Shown: piece by piece, positions 1-13,330 of the stretch
Layout: each line of letters begins with the position of its first letter
How positions within the stretch are numbered: the first letter of the stretch is position 1
From: Solenopsis invicta
Lineage: Eukaryota; Arthropoda; Insecta; Hymenoptera; Formicidae
Assembly: GCF_016802725.1 (NCBI RefSeq)
Contig: NC_052668.1
Coordinates: 16,597,001 to 16,661,000, forward strand
Reading direction: 5' to 3'
Length of the DNA stretch: 64,000 nucleotides
Translations under genes and position numbers: made by a program
Notes under the pieces: model-generated
What the model was told of the DNA's origin: nothing
Databases searched by the model: none
Seen by the model: the letters and a program-made list of their open reading frames with translations, nothing else

Positions 1-48
1 CCAGCCAGCTAAATTTTTAGACACTTCGCAGCAAAATCGTTCTTTCCG
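1..48. repeat. Truncated end of a dispersed foldback repeat (family E)
   Basis: The first bases read as a CTAAATTTTTAGACAC block followed by CAGCAAAATCGTTCTTTCC. The same pair of blocks occurs near 54.8 kb and, more diverged, at 19.15-19.2 kb. I read this as the right end of another copy cut by the window edge. The match is short, so the call is tentative. Confidence 0.35.
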
Positions 49-2483
49 CGTATCGATGAGCCATGCAAAATATAAAAAAGATTAACAATTCAGCTTGATA
101 TTCGGTCTTCGTAAATTGTAGTCGCCAACTGTGTAATCAATTTGTTACTTTTTAAAATGCATGCGTCAATACGCACGGGTTGAATTTTGCAAAAGTACAG
201 CTCTGTTGAATAAAATCGGTTCTCCATTGTAAATTTGATCTTTTCAATGCGAAATGCATATGCGATAGAGCCATGAATAGTATTAATCATGATAATTCAG
301 CTTTTTAGCAATGGAACAGTAACAGGATGTTATTGCAGCTGCTGTAATTACTCGCGCGGCGTCACATATCCGTTTCAGTGCGAGCTCGAAAATCTCGTCG
401 AGCATACATTTCAACGGTACATCGCGATCGTACGAACACCATGTGCGACACGCCGCGCGCGCGCGTATAAAAATAATTCTAATTACCACGTGGGGGTACG
501 TTTAATGAAATGTTCCGGCAATTTCAGCACGGGGCGATGCCGTCTGTTCCTCGCGAAGCCACGCATCTCTCGCATTGTCATTGTCCACGACTACACTTCG
601 ATTAACAGCAGAACGACTGGCACCGGCAAATTGTTGCTCGCGGTGCACGATAACGTGCTCCCCGATAAATTAAACACCGTGATAAACCGGTAGCGCCTTT
701 ATGCATACATTCGCACATACGCGCACATGTATACACGCGGCACGTACATTCGGTCCGCGTGCGTTGCGTGCACATGCATGCGGTTTGCACAGATACGCGC
801 CATCGCGCGCACGCAAACATCAAATAGAAACCCGTTCCGGAGTGAGTCGCTTATCGGAATCGGTCGTATCATAACTAGCACCGGCGTAAAATGAATTTTC
901 CATTAAACGCCGGCTGTGATTCACGATCTATATGCGTCACGCAGTCGGCTTGACCCATATAATAAATTTCAGATGATATTCAGGTCCGAATTTCTTACGT
1001 GAGGTATCGCAGGCAATAAACTCGAGATCCACGAAATATTAAAAAAGCCAGGGTTAAGCATTTACATAAAAAAATATAAATAATCAATATTACGCGATGT
1101 ACTATGTTGTAAACTATGTTTTACGTGTCACCTATTATATATGAACAATAATCGATAGATCGCATCGAGGATTGAGGTTTTATCAGAAATCTAGAGACCA
1201 ATTTTATGAATCGTCAGCGACACGCGAGTCGGCGCGAATGTGCAACCAGGATGATTAGTAAGAAAGGGATAAATTGCACGGTAGCCGTTATCAATATATC
1301 TTCCATACCGCACCGTTCTAATTAATTCACGAGCGCGCGATTAGCAGACGCAACATCTCTCGAATACGATGTGCCAACTATCTGTTATACTCCGCTTGGC
1401 GCCGCCGGCATAAAGCGTTTCGCGTTTTGCATATTTTAGCGAGCGTAGTACTAGCCCGTTCTCGCTCTCACAACTCTACGCCCGTGTTACACCTCGGCCG
1501 TACATTCCTCGAGACGAATTACACGGTGCAACAAAAGAAAAAAATAAATAAATAAATAACGCTAGAACGGGACCAATCATTTTCCGTGAGTTTTTTGAAA
1601 CGCTGAATTCGAATCCAGTTTCTAAATTGCTCCATCCGTTGCAATTTGGTTGCGAAAGGCCTAAGAGCATACTTATTTTTGATTTATGCAATAAAATTTC
1701 TCATATATTACAGTTGTGTGACAAGGTATGTGAAAATAGCCCTTTTCCGCAACCGCGAATTTATCAAAATTGTGACGTGACTGAGCCATTTGGAAACCGG
1801 ACTCTCGTATTCGGCATTCAAAAAACTGTAACGAGTAACCGTTTTCATTCTGATGTAAAAAAAAAGAAAAAAATCATTTTTAGTTGAACTGCGTCATCAA
1901 CGCGATGCTCGCAGAGCTTTTTATCAGTAGGATACACGTACCTCTGCCTCTCAAATGCGGCGCGCAGTAGTTTTACGTTTATACGATTCGCGATGCGAAA
2001 CAATACGCCGTGACGCCAAGTTTTTCCCCGGTTTTTTTTTCCTTGGAGATTTATTAATCCGAGACGCGTGACCGAGCGTACGTTGCTTCAATTAGAAATT
2101 CGTTCCGTGGAAGATAAGAAACGCGTCGTGACGACGCGTCACCGGCGCAATTTTTCGGCGCAAATAAATATGCGACGGGGGAACAATGACGCTAGCACGA
2201 GCGGCGCGCATAATGACAATTTGTCAAGCGTGATTCTCTTAAAAATCGCACAAAGTGACGAGCCAGGCCCGACCTTGAATACCCGACAATTACGTGTCTG
2301 CTCTGCAAACAAGCGGAGACGATGCATGACATCACGCTGCATGTGTTAGCACGTTTGCACACGAGACTGTCATCGTAGATTTATGTGCTCCGGATTACAG
2401 GCATCGATCCGATGCGCCTGGCACGATTGGAGAGGAGCACTCGTCCACGTAATGAAAAACTATGCGAACAAATTTGCATAATC
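49..2483. other. Unique sequence without a recognisable gene
   Basis: Mixed GC-rich and AT-rich sequence. A 134-codon plus-strand frame at 289-693 has no similarity I recognise, and its composition follows the CG-rich background. A short purine/pyrimidine-rich AT patch lies at 1535-1560. I see no RNA gene, terminal repeat or convincing exon. Confidence 0.6.
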
Positions 2484-2509
2484 GAGAGAGAGAGAGAGAG
2501 AGAGAGAGA
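2484..2509. repeat. GA microsatellite
   Basis: An uninterrupted run of about 13 AG units. It is one of eight GA/TC runs of at least about 20 bp in the window. Confidence 0.95.
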
Positions 2510-3399
2510 TCGTCGAAATTCAGCGTGCCGATGGTACGTTTCTTTATTAGGTACATTCCCGCGCGCGATTCACACTTTATATATGATATAATGATGTAAT
2601 TATATAACACGTAGAACGCAGTCTCTTCGCGTTACAGATTATATCCTCTCGCAATTATTAATTTAATTAAAAAGTAGAATTATTAAAACACGCGAGATTA
2701 TAACGGAACAGGCGGTTATTTTTCTCTCGATATTTCTACGAGCACCGACGATACAGACCTCAGACAACTCCGTGAGTGATTGCGTAAGCGAAAAGAGAGA
2801 CGGCCGAGAGGTGGAATAATGGCAAACTGTAATCGTTTTGTTTCTCCGTGCGGCGGAGGACGCGTAGGTATAATCTACGATTGCGTAAGAATATTGAAAT
2901 TAAGTATTTAAAGGTAATCATCGAGAAATTACTAGGATATCACGGCAAGACTTACGATCGCGTCGGGCGGGGCTAATTGTTAGCGAGTTAACGATGATCG
3001 ATGATAACGGGTCGTGCTCCCTTATCGAGTCAGCCGTGTTGCACGTAACAGGCGCTTGCATGCAACGCCGAGCCGCTTCTGCATCGTTACGTGTTTGCAA
3101 ATTTCGAGAGGGCTCGCATGTGCGAACTATTATGCGTGAGAGATTGCTTTTTCAGTCTCACGAAGCACGACGGGGCAGGCAATCTTGGAGGTAATCGCGC
3201 GCCGAATAGGGGAATATTTTGTTTAACAAGCGCGATATTATCTGCGAGAATAAAGCTCGCTTTAGAACGACCTGTAGCCGGGAGTGCAAATGGATCCCGC
3301 GCAAATGTTTCGATACGGCATATGTAAACAAAAGCGCGCGTACGGCCCTTCGTGCATTATAGATTTTTGCATTAACAATTCACCGAGAGTGGTGAAACT
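2510..3399. other. Unique sequence without a recognisable gene
   Basis: CG-containing unique sequence. Short open frames near 3.0-3.3 kb overlap on both strands and look like chance frames. No repeat pairing or RNA gene was seen. Confidence 0.55.
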
Positions 3400-4115
3400 T
3401 AAGAGGATATTCCGGTCTAAAGCGTAAAAAAAATTTATCTGTTTTTAAACTTTTTTTTTTTTTTTTAGAAAACTACTATACATATTTTTTTTATTTTACA
3501 CGTCTACTTGTATATTTAATATCAACCAATTTTTGTCTGGCTAAATGTTTATTAGTGTTCGCGTTATGTAAATTTAAAAATAAACACATTTATCAAGCCG
3601 TCTGACGTGATTTATCAGAAACTACTGAAGCTGTCGACTTGAACTTTTGCATATATGCAAAACACATGTCTGTTTATCGATAAACCAGGATTATTTTGAG
3701 ATGTCTATAAATTAACCATATTTTTTGCATGTTAAAATCAATCGATTTTAATAAAAATCTATACCTGTCTTTTAAAACGTGTCATGTTAATAATTTGGAA
3801 TATTTTTCATTTAGCCTTAGTTCATATGATAAATATGACTACCAAATGTATTTTACATATATGCAAAAATCAAAATCGCTCTATAGTCTCAATAATTTCT
3901 GAAAAATCGTGTCGGTCGACTGAAGAAACGTTTATTGTTTTTTTTTAATTTACGTAACATGAAAATTAATGAACGTTCATCCATACAAACATTAGTAGAT
4001 TCATTAAATATGTACAAGTAGATGTATAACATTTTAGGCGAGCGCGTGCAAACAATTTAAAAAGAATTTCCAAAAATAGGCCTCTTTTACGCGTTCTAAA
4101 CAAGAATACCTCAAA
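3400..4115. mobile_element. Non-autonomous foldback element with long, diverged inverted arms
   Basis: The left half, read forward, matches the reverse complement of the right half. Paired landmarks include AAGAGGATATTCC at 3401 against TGAGGTATTCTTG (reverse of about 4103-4115), CTAAAGCGTAAAA against AGAACGCGTAAAA, ACACGTCTACTTGTA against ACATCTACTTGTACA, and TTTTGCATATATGCAAAACA against TTTTTGCATATATGTAAAAT. The arms are roughly 300 bp each and meet near 3.73-3.77 kb. No transposase is encoded, so it looks like a MITE or foldback element. Mismatches and indels show it is old. The superfamily is undetermined because the termini are too decayed to read a target duplication. Confidence 0.7.
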
Positions 4116-6399
4116 GATGGGAGCGGCAATCTGCGGAACTATCGCGTTTTAAAAATAAAGATGGATCGAAATAGCTCGGAACGTAATAATACGGTGAGGA
4201 ACGCTTGACGGGTTGCCATAGATTCTGCTGTTATGCGGCGCACTGACGTGCGTAGAAGGATAATACCCCGAGCGAGCACTCGACAACGTTTGCTCCGCAA
4301 GCATCCATAGCGATAAAGCGCTTTAACGAGTGCGTCGAGTGCCTCGTAAGTTCTTTTTTCCCGGCGCGGATCATTAATTAACTCCGACGAATGAAAAACA
4401 GTCTCTCTCGCCCATCCAGCTGTACCCGGCAATAATAAAGCGGGGCAATTAGCCACTTTTAATAACATCGTTTCACCGGACGACTTGTTTGTACTTTCCA
4501 CCCTCCCTTCCACCCCCAACCCCCCCTCTCCTGTCTCTCTCGCTCGCTCTCTCTCTCACTCTCATTTTTTTTATACCGCTTTTTTGACGTCCATGCATCG
4601 TAATGATTTCGCGCGCACGTGTTACGTGCGGCGGCAGATCCACGGGTAAGCGCATTTTAATTGACCTAAATTTCGCGAGACCCGTGCGGCAGCGCTGGCG
4701 AAACAAATGGAAACGAGTGAAAAAGAGAGGGAGAGGGCTCTCCCGCGGGAATATCGCGGCGATTTTTATGCCGCCGCTTAATTGCATATCCAAGTGCGAT
4801 AACGAGAAATTTTATTTTCGAACTTTTAACGCGTCGCTGCTCTGTGATTTCCCTTTTTTTTTTATATATTAATGTAATTACCGAATTCTGCGTCGCTTTT
4901 CACATTGTCTGCATTATTCCGACGCCCATTTTCCACGCTAACGATAATAATTTTACAATAATAATATGTCAAATTAGCTCACGACTGTAATAAATACCGC
5001 GAATTGAGTCCCGCGTACAATGCAAACATTGTCATTTCTTATGATTTCTCTCGCAACATATACGCAATCAACGTAGCGACAATTCTAGCAAAAAGATAAT
5101 ACGAGACTAATGATTTTACAGCGAAATAATTTTCGTTTTTTTTCCCATTCGTTTCGCAATCGAGATAATTGCGAGATCGAATATATTTCTCCTTCGAACA
5201 TCGCGCGTCGTCGAGAGCTCTCGATTCTCCTGTTGTAATCTAAAACGCCGCTTGTACAATTACAAGGGAGAATCGTAGAAAATTTTTGCGTGACCGAGCG
5301 CGAGGAGGCACGGGGCAAGAAAAAGGCCGGCAAGAAAGGGTAATCAGACGTGCCTCGTGTCTCAATCCCCGCGGCCGGCAATTACATCAGCGCGTTATCA
5401 GGGGGCCCCGCGTCTTCGGCTTCCTTTTTCGCACGGCGCAATAGCCGGTGCGCCCGAAAGCGTTGTAAAGTTGTGCCGTGAATCCCGCAGAACAGCCACT
5501 CGTAAATATGCACGCCGCTTCATGAATATGCATCGCGTTCGCGGTGCATACGCGGGCTGTGCAGCAACGTGCTCTGGCGCAGCACGCCTATCCGACGCGG
5601 TGGCCCCTTAAGACTTTGGTTAAGCGCCCGCCGCCGCCACCTCGCCGCCACCCGCCCCGACGAGCGAGTTTCCAGCCGAACGCCAGTTGCGCGAAATATG
5701 ACAGCCACCGTTATCGCCATGGCGACGGAAGCGCAAAAACAAAAATCCCAGACGTCCGCGGCGAGAACTTCGGCTCCGGAAATTAATTCGGAAATTCATT
5801 ATGGCCGCTCGCGAACTTCAATTGAAGCGTCTGTGCGCGATTTTCATAGATAAATCTGGAGGAGATTCCCACCCCCCTCTTCCACCCTCGGAATGCCTGA
5901 TTAAATCGGACATGGCGCAGTCCGAATGTTTATTCCATCTCGCCGAGCGAAACTCTATACCGCCTTCAGCCAAATCCATTGTAATACAACGACGATTGAT
6001 TGATATGTTAATAGCGGCGCGTTTCGTAGAAGTTAATTGAAATTATGTACGTCGAGATACGCGATGCATTAATTATCTACGGCGTATCTGCAAACAGTAT
6101 GAATTAATCCCTTCCTGTCGTCCCATTAACATTCTACAGCGTATTAAGCGTATTAATGTTGGTAATACGATACCGCGGCCACTCGCCCAATAATGAGCAC
6201 CGTTACACGAAGTATGGATTACCGATGCAACGGCGGTTAATGAATTTTGCAAGAGCGCTCCGCTGCCGCACCGCCGCGCCGCGCCGTCCGGCATGTCGTC
6301 GCTTTCGTCGGAGCGCGCGCGACACACACGCCCGATGCTTTTCCCTCCTCCCCCTTTCTTCAACCCGCCCGCGATGCGCAGGGTAAACTTTTTTCCTCT

Positions 6400-6402
<3 letters not shown>
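4116..6402. other. CG-rich unique sequence, no recognisable gene
   Basis: Includes an imperfect TC-rich stretch at 4533-4563 and GC-rich sequence around 5.35-5.75 kb. Many overlapping open frames occur on both strands because stop codons are rare in this composition. None resembles a known domain. Confidence 0.6.

Positions 6403-6433
<31 letters not shown>
6403..6433. repeat. TC microsatellite
   Basis: About 15 uninterrupted TC units. Several of the apparent open frames here run through this tract and encode only serine/leucine or arginine/glutamate runs. Confidence 0.95.
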
Positions 6434-6438
<5 letters not shown>

Positions 6439-7980
6439 CCCTACGTGGCGCAATTTTAAGTGGCACGATGCATATTTATGCGCCAGCGCGCGGGCGCGCG
6501 AGGAACGAAAGACAAACGGAACAGATTGGTTTCCGGCAGCGGCACGGACAACGTTGACGAGGTGGCAGCTGCGAAAGAGGGCCCCAGGTTTGCCATAGGA
6601 GGCAGGAAACACTCGCACACCCGTTAATAACCCAATTAAAATGGACAGGAAACGTATCCTCCCCTCCCCCCACGTACCCTGTCGACCACCACCGCCACTA
6701 TCGTCGTTATTATTGCATTGCTACTACCTTCGATACGATTATTGCATTGCTGTCGCAATTGTATCGGAGTGATGTAACTCGCGGTCGAAGCAGCGTGTTC
6801 AAACCGCGGCCCTTCATCGATATCTCGCGCACGCAGCATCGCCCCGGCGCTCGGCTACTCGAAATTGATATTAATAGACGCGCTTTACCGCGCGCCACGT
6901 CCGACAAAGTGAAATTTTGATATAACTCAGGACGAAATTGTTTCTCAATTTTATGTTGGCCGACGTGTAGAATTTTAATCCGTACGTCACGAGTATCGCG
7001 AATCAGCGATACAAAATCGTATCGAACGAAGAAGTTTACGGCGTAAAAACGGCGGAATGAATAATTTATTTTAGAAGCGTTAGTCAAGTTTTTTTCATTC
7101 TTATCATTGAAATCCGCGCAGCCATCAAGATTGAGCCGCGTTCATAATGCGACGCAGCTGGAACCGACCGATCAATTTCCTCTTTAGCGACCACTGCGCA
7201 ATTACACGCGATTACCTTTTTCCCGTAGTATAAACAACAATCGCATCGCCGTACGCGCACTGGGGTTTGCTGCTTCTTACCTGGAACAGAGAACGAGGAA
7301 ACAATTTAATATGGCAATCAATCGTCCGAAACGGGGAGAAAATGGAAGAGGGTGGGGGGAGGAGGAAGGAGCACGCGGATACAATATTGTATACGTGCTG
7401 TGAAACGCAACTTGCACGATCGATCGACTAACATCCGACTAAACTCAAGGGAGCGTTTCTTTCACGAAAATATTGGAATAATTGGATTTGTCGTATATAG
7501 GTGCTTTTAAATCGGGGACTAAATACGCAGAAATAATTTCGCTAACAATTGTACACCGCATTTACCTTTATTTTTGTAAATCTGAAAACCTTTAATGAAC
7601 ATTGGTATTGGAATATTTTTTTCTGACGTGACTCGCAAATGGTATTTGTAAATATACAAACGTATTTAGAGCTTACTTTACACTCAACGAGTTATAAATG
7701 ACAAAAATTATATAATCTCATATATATTTAGTTTAAATTTAAACAATAACATCGATATCATTTTGTATAATATTGATTTGAGAAGAACATCAACGAATTC
7801 AGTATATCACAACATTTTTATTATGATGCTAAAATATATTTACAGCAAAATAATTTTGTGTGCAAAGATTTTATTTTTATAATATATATGTATATAATAT
7901 CTCTCTCAAGTTGGTCCTTCATCACCGTAGTGTTCGTGTGATACATGCTCGGTGGTTTACCATTGTAAGAAAAATAAGTA
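6434..7980. other. Unique sequence, no recognisable gene
   Basis: CG-rich to about 7.45 kb, then AT-rich. Overlapping frames on the minus strand at 6.6-7.1 kb are unsupported. No paired repeats were found apart from the element that follows. Confidence 0.55.
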
Positions 7981-7989
7981 TTTAATAAT

Positions 7990-8120
7990 ACAGCCATTGA
8001 CAAAATTATTAGGCACCCTATTTATTTAACAATTTCTTCAATTAAAAGGAAATAAATAACACTATCTTTATAAATGTTATCAAAAAGCAAGGATGCCTAA
8101 TAATTTTGTCAATGAATGTG
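7990..8120. mobile_element. Short Tc1/mariner-like foldback MITE
   Basis: The segment CATTGACAAAATTATTAGGC at 7995 recurs as its exact reverse complement at 8095-8114. The two face each other across about 80 bp of AT-rich sequence. A terminal motif of the type GACAAAATTATTAGGCA is typical of Tc1-like inverted repeats (family knowledge). No coding sequence is present, so this is a deletion derivative. The exact outer ends and TA duplication are uncertain. Confidence 0.75.
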
Positions 8121-9658
8121 TGTATATGTATATATATAATATATTATTTCTTTGTTGTAATTTTTTTAAAAACACGTATTAAGAACGTGCTACAAATCAA
8201 ATTGATTTCTGATAATATCGATGTTTAATAATACCGGAAAATTAAATGTAAATCAATACCTTTACCAATTGGTTTTTATTATCGCTTATCATATAAAATT
8301 AGTGTATTATTCAAATACCGTTTTTAATTCTTATATTTTTAATTATTCGATTACATAATTATTAATAATTCGATACACGAAAAATTTCATAGATGAACTT
8401 GTGCAACTTGATCAGTGGAGATCGCACGTGGAGGCTCGGTTTCTCTGTTACGCCAATACAGTCTTAGCGAGGCCAATAACTTCTTCCATTATCGACCGAT
8501 CTACGACCGTGAAATCGGCGCGATCCAAGAAACGAGTCGACGTGGAGAACGGCCATGGATATCGGCGATTCACCTGGATCGCCGTCTGCCGGCGCGAGGG
8601 TGGTCGATCGCAGGATAGTTTCGAAAAAACAAGGCATAAAACATTAATTACGTAACTTCCGTTCGGCACACTTATAGTAGCGGGGGATCGGTATCTCCGG
8701 CAAGCGCGAGCAGACGCGGCGAACACATGCACCGGCCACCGCCGACCGTCGCCGCGCCGATGCGTAAAGAGCCCCGAAGTGTAATAGCGTTCCCTCGCCG
8801 TAAACAAAGTTACAAACGGGAACGGAAACTCCTACGCAATTTACGCAATGCTTGGAATGTATTTAATAGAGTATGATTCACTTCATTCGCGGAATTTGTA
8901 ATCTGTCGGGTAGATATATATGCGCGTATCAAAGCAGAATGTTTTCGCACGCGCGTAAACAAACGGACGGTTCGTCAAATCGGAAACAGCGAAACGTTTC
9001 GTTGCGTTTTTTTCAATTTCTTATACGAGTCTTGAAATTCCGAAGCGAAAGACAGAGTGATAAAAAGTGGTCCAAGTTTTGGCGCTCTTTCTCGGAAACG
9101 CGAGCTGAAATATCGCGAGTCAACCGGGTATTCGCCGCTTTAACGATCGAGGAGAAATGGCGAGAGCCCTTTCGGTGAGCCTTCGAGAAAAGAGAATTTG
9201 ATAACAGCCGCGATAACAGGAAAACGCCACAACGAAACAGAAATGCATTCCGCATCGCCGTTCCCCAAGTCAGTCCACACGCGAAACGCAGGGTGACACG
9301 TTCGGGAATAAATGAGCGCGGCTGCCGAGCCAGGAAGAGATCGGCGGCGACGATAGCCGGCAAATAAAAACACAATATTGGGAAAGAAAAATGTAAAGCA
9401 GCGTCATTTAAATGCGTGTAACGAAAGGGACCGTCTGGTGGGAAGTCGTTGGGGGAGGAGGGAGAGGGAGAGGGACGAAGAGGGAACCAAGGCGACCGGG
9501 GGTCACCGGACACGACGCGATCGCGTGAGATTAGGCTCTTTCAAGTGTGACTCATGCCGGCAGGGAAAGTAAATGAATGCAACTGCACCGGTTACTCCCT
9601 TTTCTGTCCTACCACTTCTTCACCTTCTTTTTCTTCCTTCTCCTCGTCATAGCACGCG
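8121..9658. other. Unique sequence, no recognisable gene
   Basis: AT-rich to 8.4 kb, then CG-rich. Open frames at 8.4-8.8 kb and on the minus strand at 9.0-9.5 kb overlap on both strands and have no recognisable domain. Confidence 0.55.
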
Positions 9659-9680
9659 CTCTCTCTCTCTCTCTCTCTCT
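9659..9680. repeat. TC microsatellite
   Basis: About 11 uninterrupted TC units, followed about 17 bp on by a short ACCGGT-rich patch. Confidence 0.9.
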
Positions 9681-11152
9681 TTCTCCTTTTTGCTACCGGT
9701 ACCGGTAACCCCCTCGCCGTTCCCGTGTCCGGCAATCGCTGTTAACTTATCGGTACACGCACGGATACGACGCGTGGTCAGATCGAATCAGTAAAGTTCG
9801 CGTCAGTCACGAGCACTTCTGGTTCTAAAGGGATATAACTTGCTATCGAGAAATTAACGTCAATGTCTCGTTTTAGAAGAATTATTCCCGTCTATTCGTA
9901 AACAGCGAGTAAACTCACGCGACATCTCCTTCGCGACGCAGAAGCGTACGAAATTATTTCAAAGTTCTTATTAAAGAAAAAAAATAAAATAAACAGTTAA
10001 TTCACCAAGTAGGCGTTCCAATGTAAATCGAGTTGCAAAGCAGTTCTGTTATTACCTATTGTTTATTATTCATGAATAAATATAAATTATTAAATCTTTT
10101 CTGTTTTGAATACCGTTCAAGAAACGTAGGAGGAACGCCGAGCGCTCATGCTGAGTGATTTTCCCGATGACGTGTAATTTCAAAGAGCATAATTTCTTGA
10201 TCGGTCCACTCGTGCCGCATTAACCGCTTTATTGATGGGTATCGAGCCGTGATGCGCAACGGAAAGAGCCCGTGCCCAAGGAACGTTGTGCCTCGACGAC
10301 TCATTAGAGAGAGGAACCCTCGGCAAGACAAAGCCGAATCCGGCTCCCGTCCTTTCCTTTCGATCCGGTCAACTGTCGTCCACGAATCAAGGCTTTATAA
10401 CTCCGCGGGTCCGCCCGATCTGTCGAGCGACGATTCGCGCCAGGTAAGACACACACTGTCATCATCATCGTCCGCTACCGATGTTCTCTCCATTCTTGCC
10501 TTCCCATCCGTTCCGCGCCTCTCCAATGTCCTCTCTCCCTTTATCTTTGGCACAACGAGAGACGGCCTTCCACGACGTTTCATACGAAAATAGCAACGCC
10601 TTTGTTCGACGACCGTCCGCTGTCCGTCCGATCTCTTCCTCCTCCGTCCCGCGTTTACCGCGACGACGACGACGGCGACGTCTTGTTCTCCTTGTTCTGG
10701 CCTCAACCTTCTCTCCTCCCGTCCCTCCCAATTCCCCCCGCGGACGCCTTAACCGCTGAAACGTGTATCACTGATTCCTCGAAACTGCTGCCACTGATCG
10801 CTCTCCTCGGAGACATAGTGGAATCCCGTGTTACCGTTTTTACGAGCGACCGTCGCGGCGGATGCTACGAGTTATTTAAATCGTTTTATTACGCGATGCC
10901 TATATATATATGTACCTACGATGCCGCTGATTCAGAAGAAACTCTACTCGGGAAGCGTCACTTTTCAGCTCTTCGGCGAGAAAAAAAATTTGCCAAACTT
11001 ACTTCGGCAAAAATATGTCGACGAAGCTGAATGATCATTATTCTGGATTATATTTTGCTAAATTCCAATATTTCATTCGCTGTTTTTTTTCCGTTGTATC
11101 TCCTTTTTTGTTTTTACATAAAAGCCAAAATATTTCCCCCTGCTCACGGATT

Positions 11153-11155
<3 letters not shown>
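9681..11155. other. Unique sequence, no recognisable gene
   Basis: Pyrimidine-rich, CG-containing sequence at 10.4-10.75 kb gives open frames in several registers on both strands, so none is favoured. No RNA gene or repeat pairing was seen. Confidence 0.55.

Positions 11156-11187
<32 letters not shown>
11156..11187. repeat. TC microsatellite
   Basis: About 16 uninterrupted TC units. Confidence 0.95.
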
Positions 11188-11192
<5 letters not shown>

Positions 11193-12114
11193 ACAAAATT
11201 GACAATGTGACGTAATTAATCCCAAATATGAACGCGGCGGCGTATACTCGACTTTGCGTTGAATACGCGGGGTATTCCGCCGCGCGCGTGCATTGAAATC
11301 AACTGGCGTCGCGATGTGATTGAATTTCACGGCGCGCCAGACGTCGGCGAGCACGAGTTTATTAGCCGACATATACGTGTCACTGTCGCATTACCATTAG
11401 CGGCCGGTTAAATCCGTTTCGAGCCCGAAGCGGCTTAACGTCTGCGGCGTTGCGCGCTGCCGAGGTTTATCTAGCCCGCTCTGACGCGCGAAGAGGGACG
11501 GGGCGGTTTTTCTCCGCAGCGATAATCCATCCCCCCGACGTGCTCGGATACGGCGGACTGCCGTCGTAATTTCTTCATTCGCGCACTGCTACCAGCGTGT
11601 ACAGAATCTGATCGTATCTGCCTGTTAAATGCGAGACGTAATAGCTACCGAACGCGGCCGCGATATGCAGACGAACAAGATTTTCATGGTTAAGACCACC
11701 GCATTCGCCGTAAACACAGGTACGTTAATTAAATCATTGTTTGTTTGAGGAAACTATTTCCGTGAGATAGGCGCTTGAAATTTCCTTGTAATAAATTATG
11801 TAAGTGAATTCATTAAGACAGCTAAGCGTAAATATCAGCATATTCCGCTGTTGAAATAATTAATACGTAATTAATTTATGCCGCTTATATAAATAATATA
11901 TTCGTGAAGAGTATTTTAGTTGGAAGCAGAAATAAAAACATTAAATACTTCTGATTAATTCTCTTGAATGAATGAATAACATATTAACCTAGTACCTATT
12001 GTATTAGATCGTGGCATAATTAATTCAAATTTTGCCCTCCGTAGACTAACGTTTCTCATTGCTTATCAGATCAACTTGGATAATCAGTAAACAGTTGTTG
12101 TTTTCAAAGAATTT
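11188..12114. other. Unique sequence, no recognisable gene
   Basis: CG-rich to 11.7 kb, then AT-rich. Nothing is identifiable. Confidence 0.5.
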
Positions 12115-12225
12115 TTAGGTTTTGAAAAATTTAAAAAAAAAATTCTGGAATATTCTTTCGACATTTAGAAATACGATTGTACAATTGTATGGCAGAAAAA
12201 GTTTTTTTACTTTTTTTTTTAAATT
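12115..12225 (+). repeat. Partial copy of dispersed AT-rich repeat (family D)
   Basis: This stretch aligns in the same orientation with 13476-13582. Shared order: AGGTT, a run ending AAATTCT, TCTTT, an AGAATACGATT-like block, ACAATTGT and a terminal ACTTTTTTT. Only this right-hand portion of the family is recognisable here. Confidence 0.55.
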
Positions 12226-13330
12226 GCTAATCAATCGTAACGTATATAAATTATTATATCAGCACTAAGATGCTTTCGATCGGCATGGCCAATTTCTCAG
12301 TTTAAATGTATTATTAATTTCTTTACTTTTCATTTACAAATTATTTTGCAAATTGCTCTCGACAAAAACATTTCTTTTGTATTTCTTTTTGCATAAATTT
12401 AGTTAATATTTTTCTGAATATATAAATAATACGGGCACACACAAAGCTTTAGGTTTTATAGTTAATATTTTGAATCCATTAAAAAAAAAAAAATAAATAA
12501 ATAAACCAGTTCGATTTTTGCAAGAAATTTTATATTTCCTACCCATTTACATTTGTTTTTCATTTTCTATTTTTTATTCTCGCCGGAACGAAATTGTTCC
12601 CGATATAACGGTACTAACAGAGAATTATTTGACGTGCCATAATCCAAATTAAATTAAAAGCAGACTTGTTTAGTTTCCGTTGAAAACCTTTCAGTTACAT
12701 TCAATAAGAGAAAATGTTTCGAAATAATTCGTTGCGACCGTGTGCGCGCATCTAGCGAAGCGAGACAACGCTAATCGACAAAAGCGAGTTTCGCTCCTGT
12801 TCTCGCTAATTTATTAGCTCTTCTGCGCGACGCGAGTTACGCGGGGACGTCGAAGTACAGCTGAGAGCGTTAGTCACTCGTCTCATAATTTGTTCACTCC
12901 TATATTTAGGTACGATTCGACGATCCCCGGGGCTCTCCTCGTCGACCGCTCGCCTCGGCGCCGCTATGACAGTGACAACGTGAAGCGGCGGCTGCCGCTT
13001 CGACGTACGAAAATAAATCCGTCGATGGGCCGCGAAGACTCGCGCCACGGAATCTCGAAGCACGTGTACAAATAACGCGTAAAACCCTTCTTGTACGCCG
13101 GTCGCTGTCGACGCCTATCTCTCGACGCACGTATGTACATACACATGCGTGTGTGCGTACGTGAGAGTCGCTCGTCTTTCGATCTCCCCCCAAAAAAAAC
13201 TTTACATAATTATTTGATTAACAGTTTCAGTTTTTCAATGCATTCTTAATTTTGATATCTGAAATCTTTTTACGCTTAACCGCTTAACCTTTTTACGCTT
13301 CGTAATTCAACGTTTCTTTCGCTGCTTTCC
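12226..13330. other. AT-rich then CG-rich sequence, no recognisable gene
   Basis: AT-rich with a poly-A/TAAA patch near 12.48-12.5 kb, then CG-rich from 12.75 kb. Overlapping open frames at 12.8-13.2 kb on both strands are unsupported. Confidence 0.5.

Noticed and set aside
1605..1618. GAATTCGAATCC resembling a tRNA B box
   Set aside because: No cloverleaf, A box or acceptor stem could be drawn around it.
6073..6618. 181-codon minus-strand frame
   Set aside because: Runs through the TC microsatellite and encodes an Arg/Glu run. Composition artefact.
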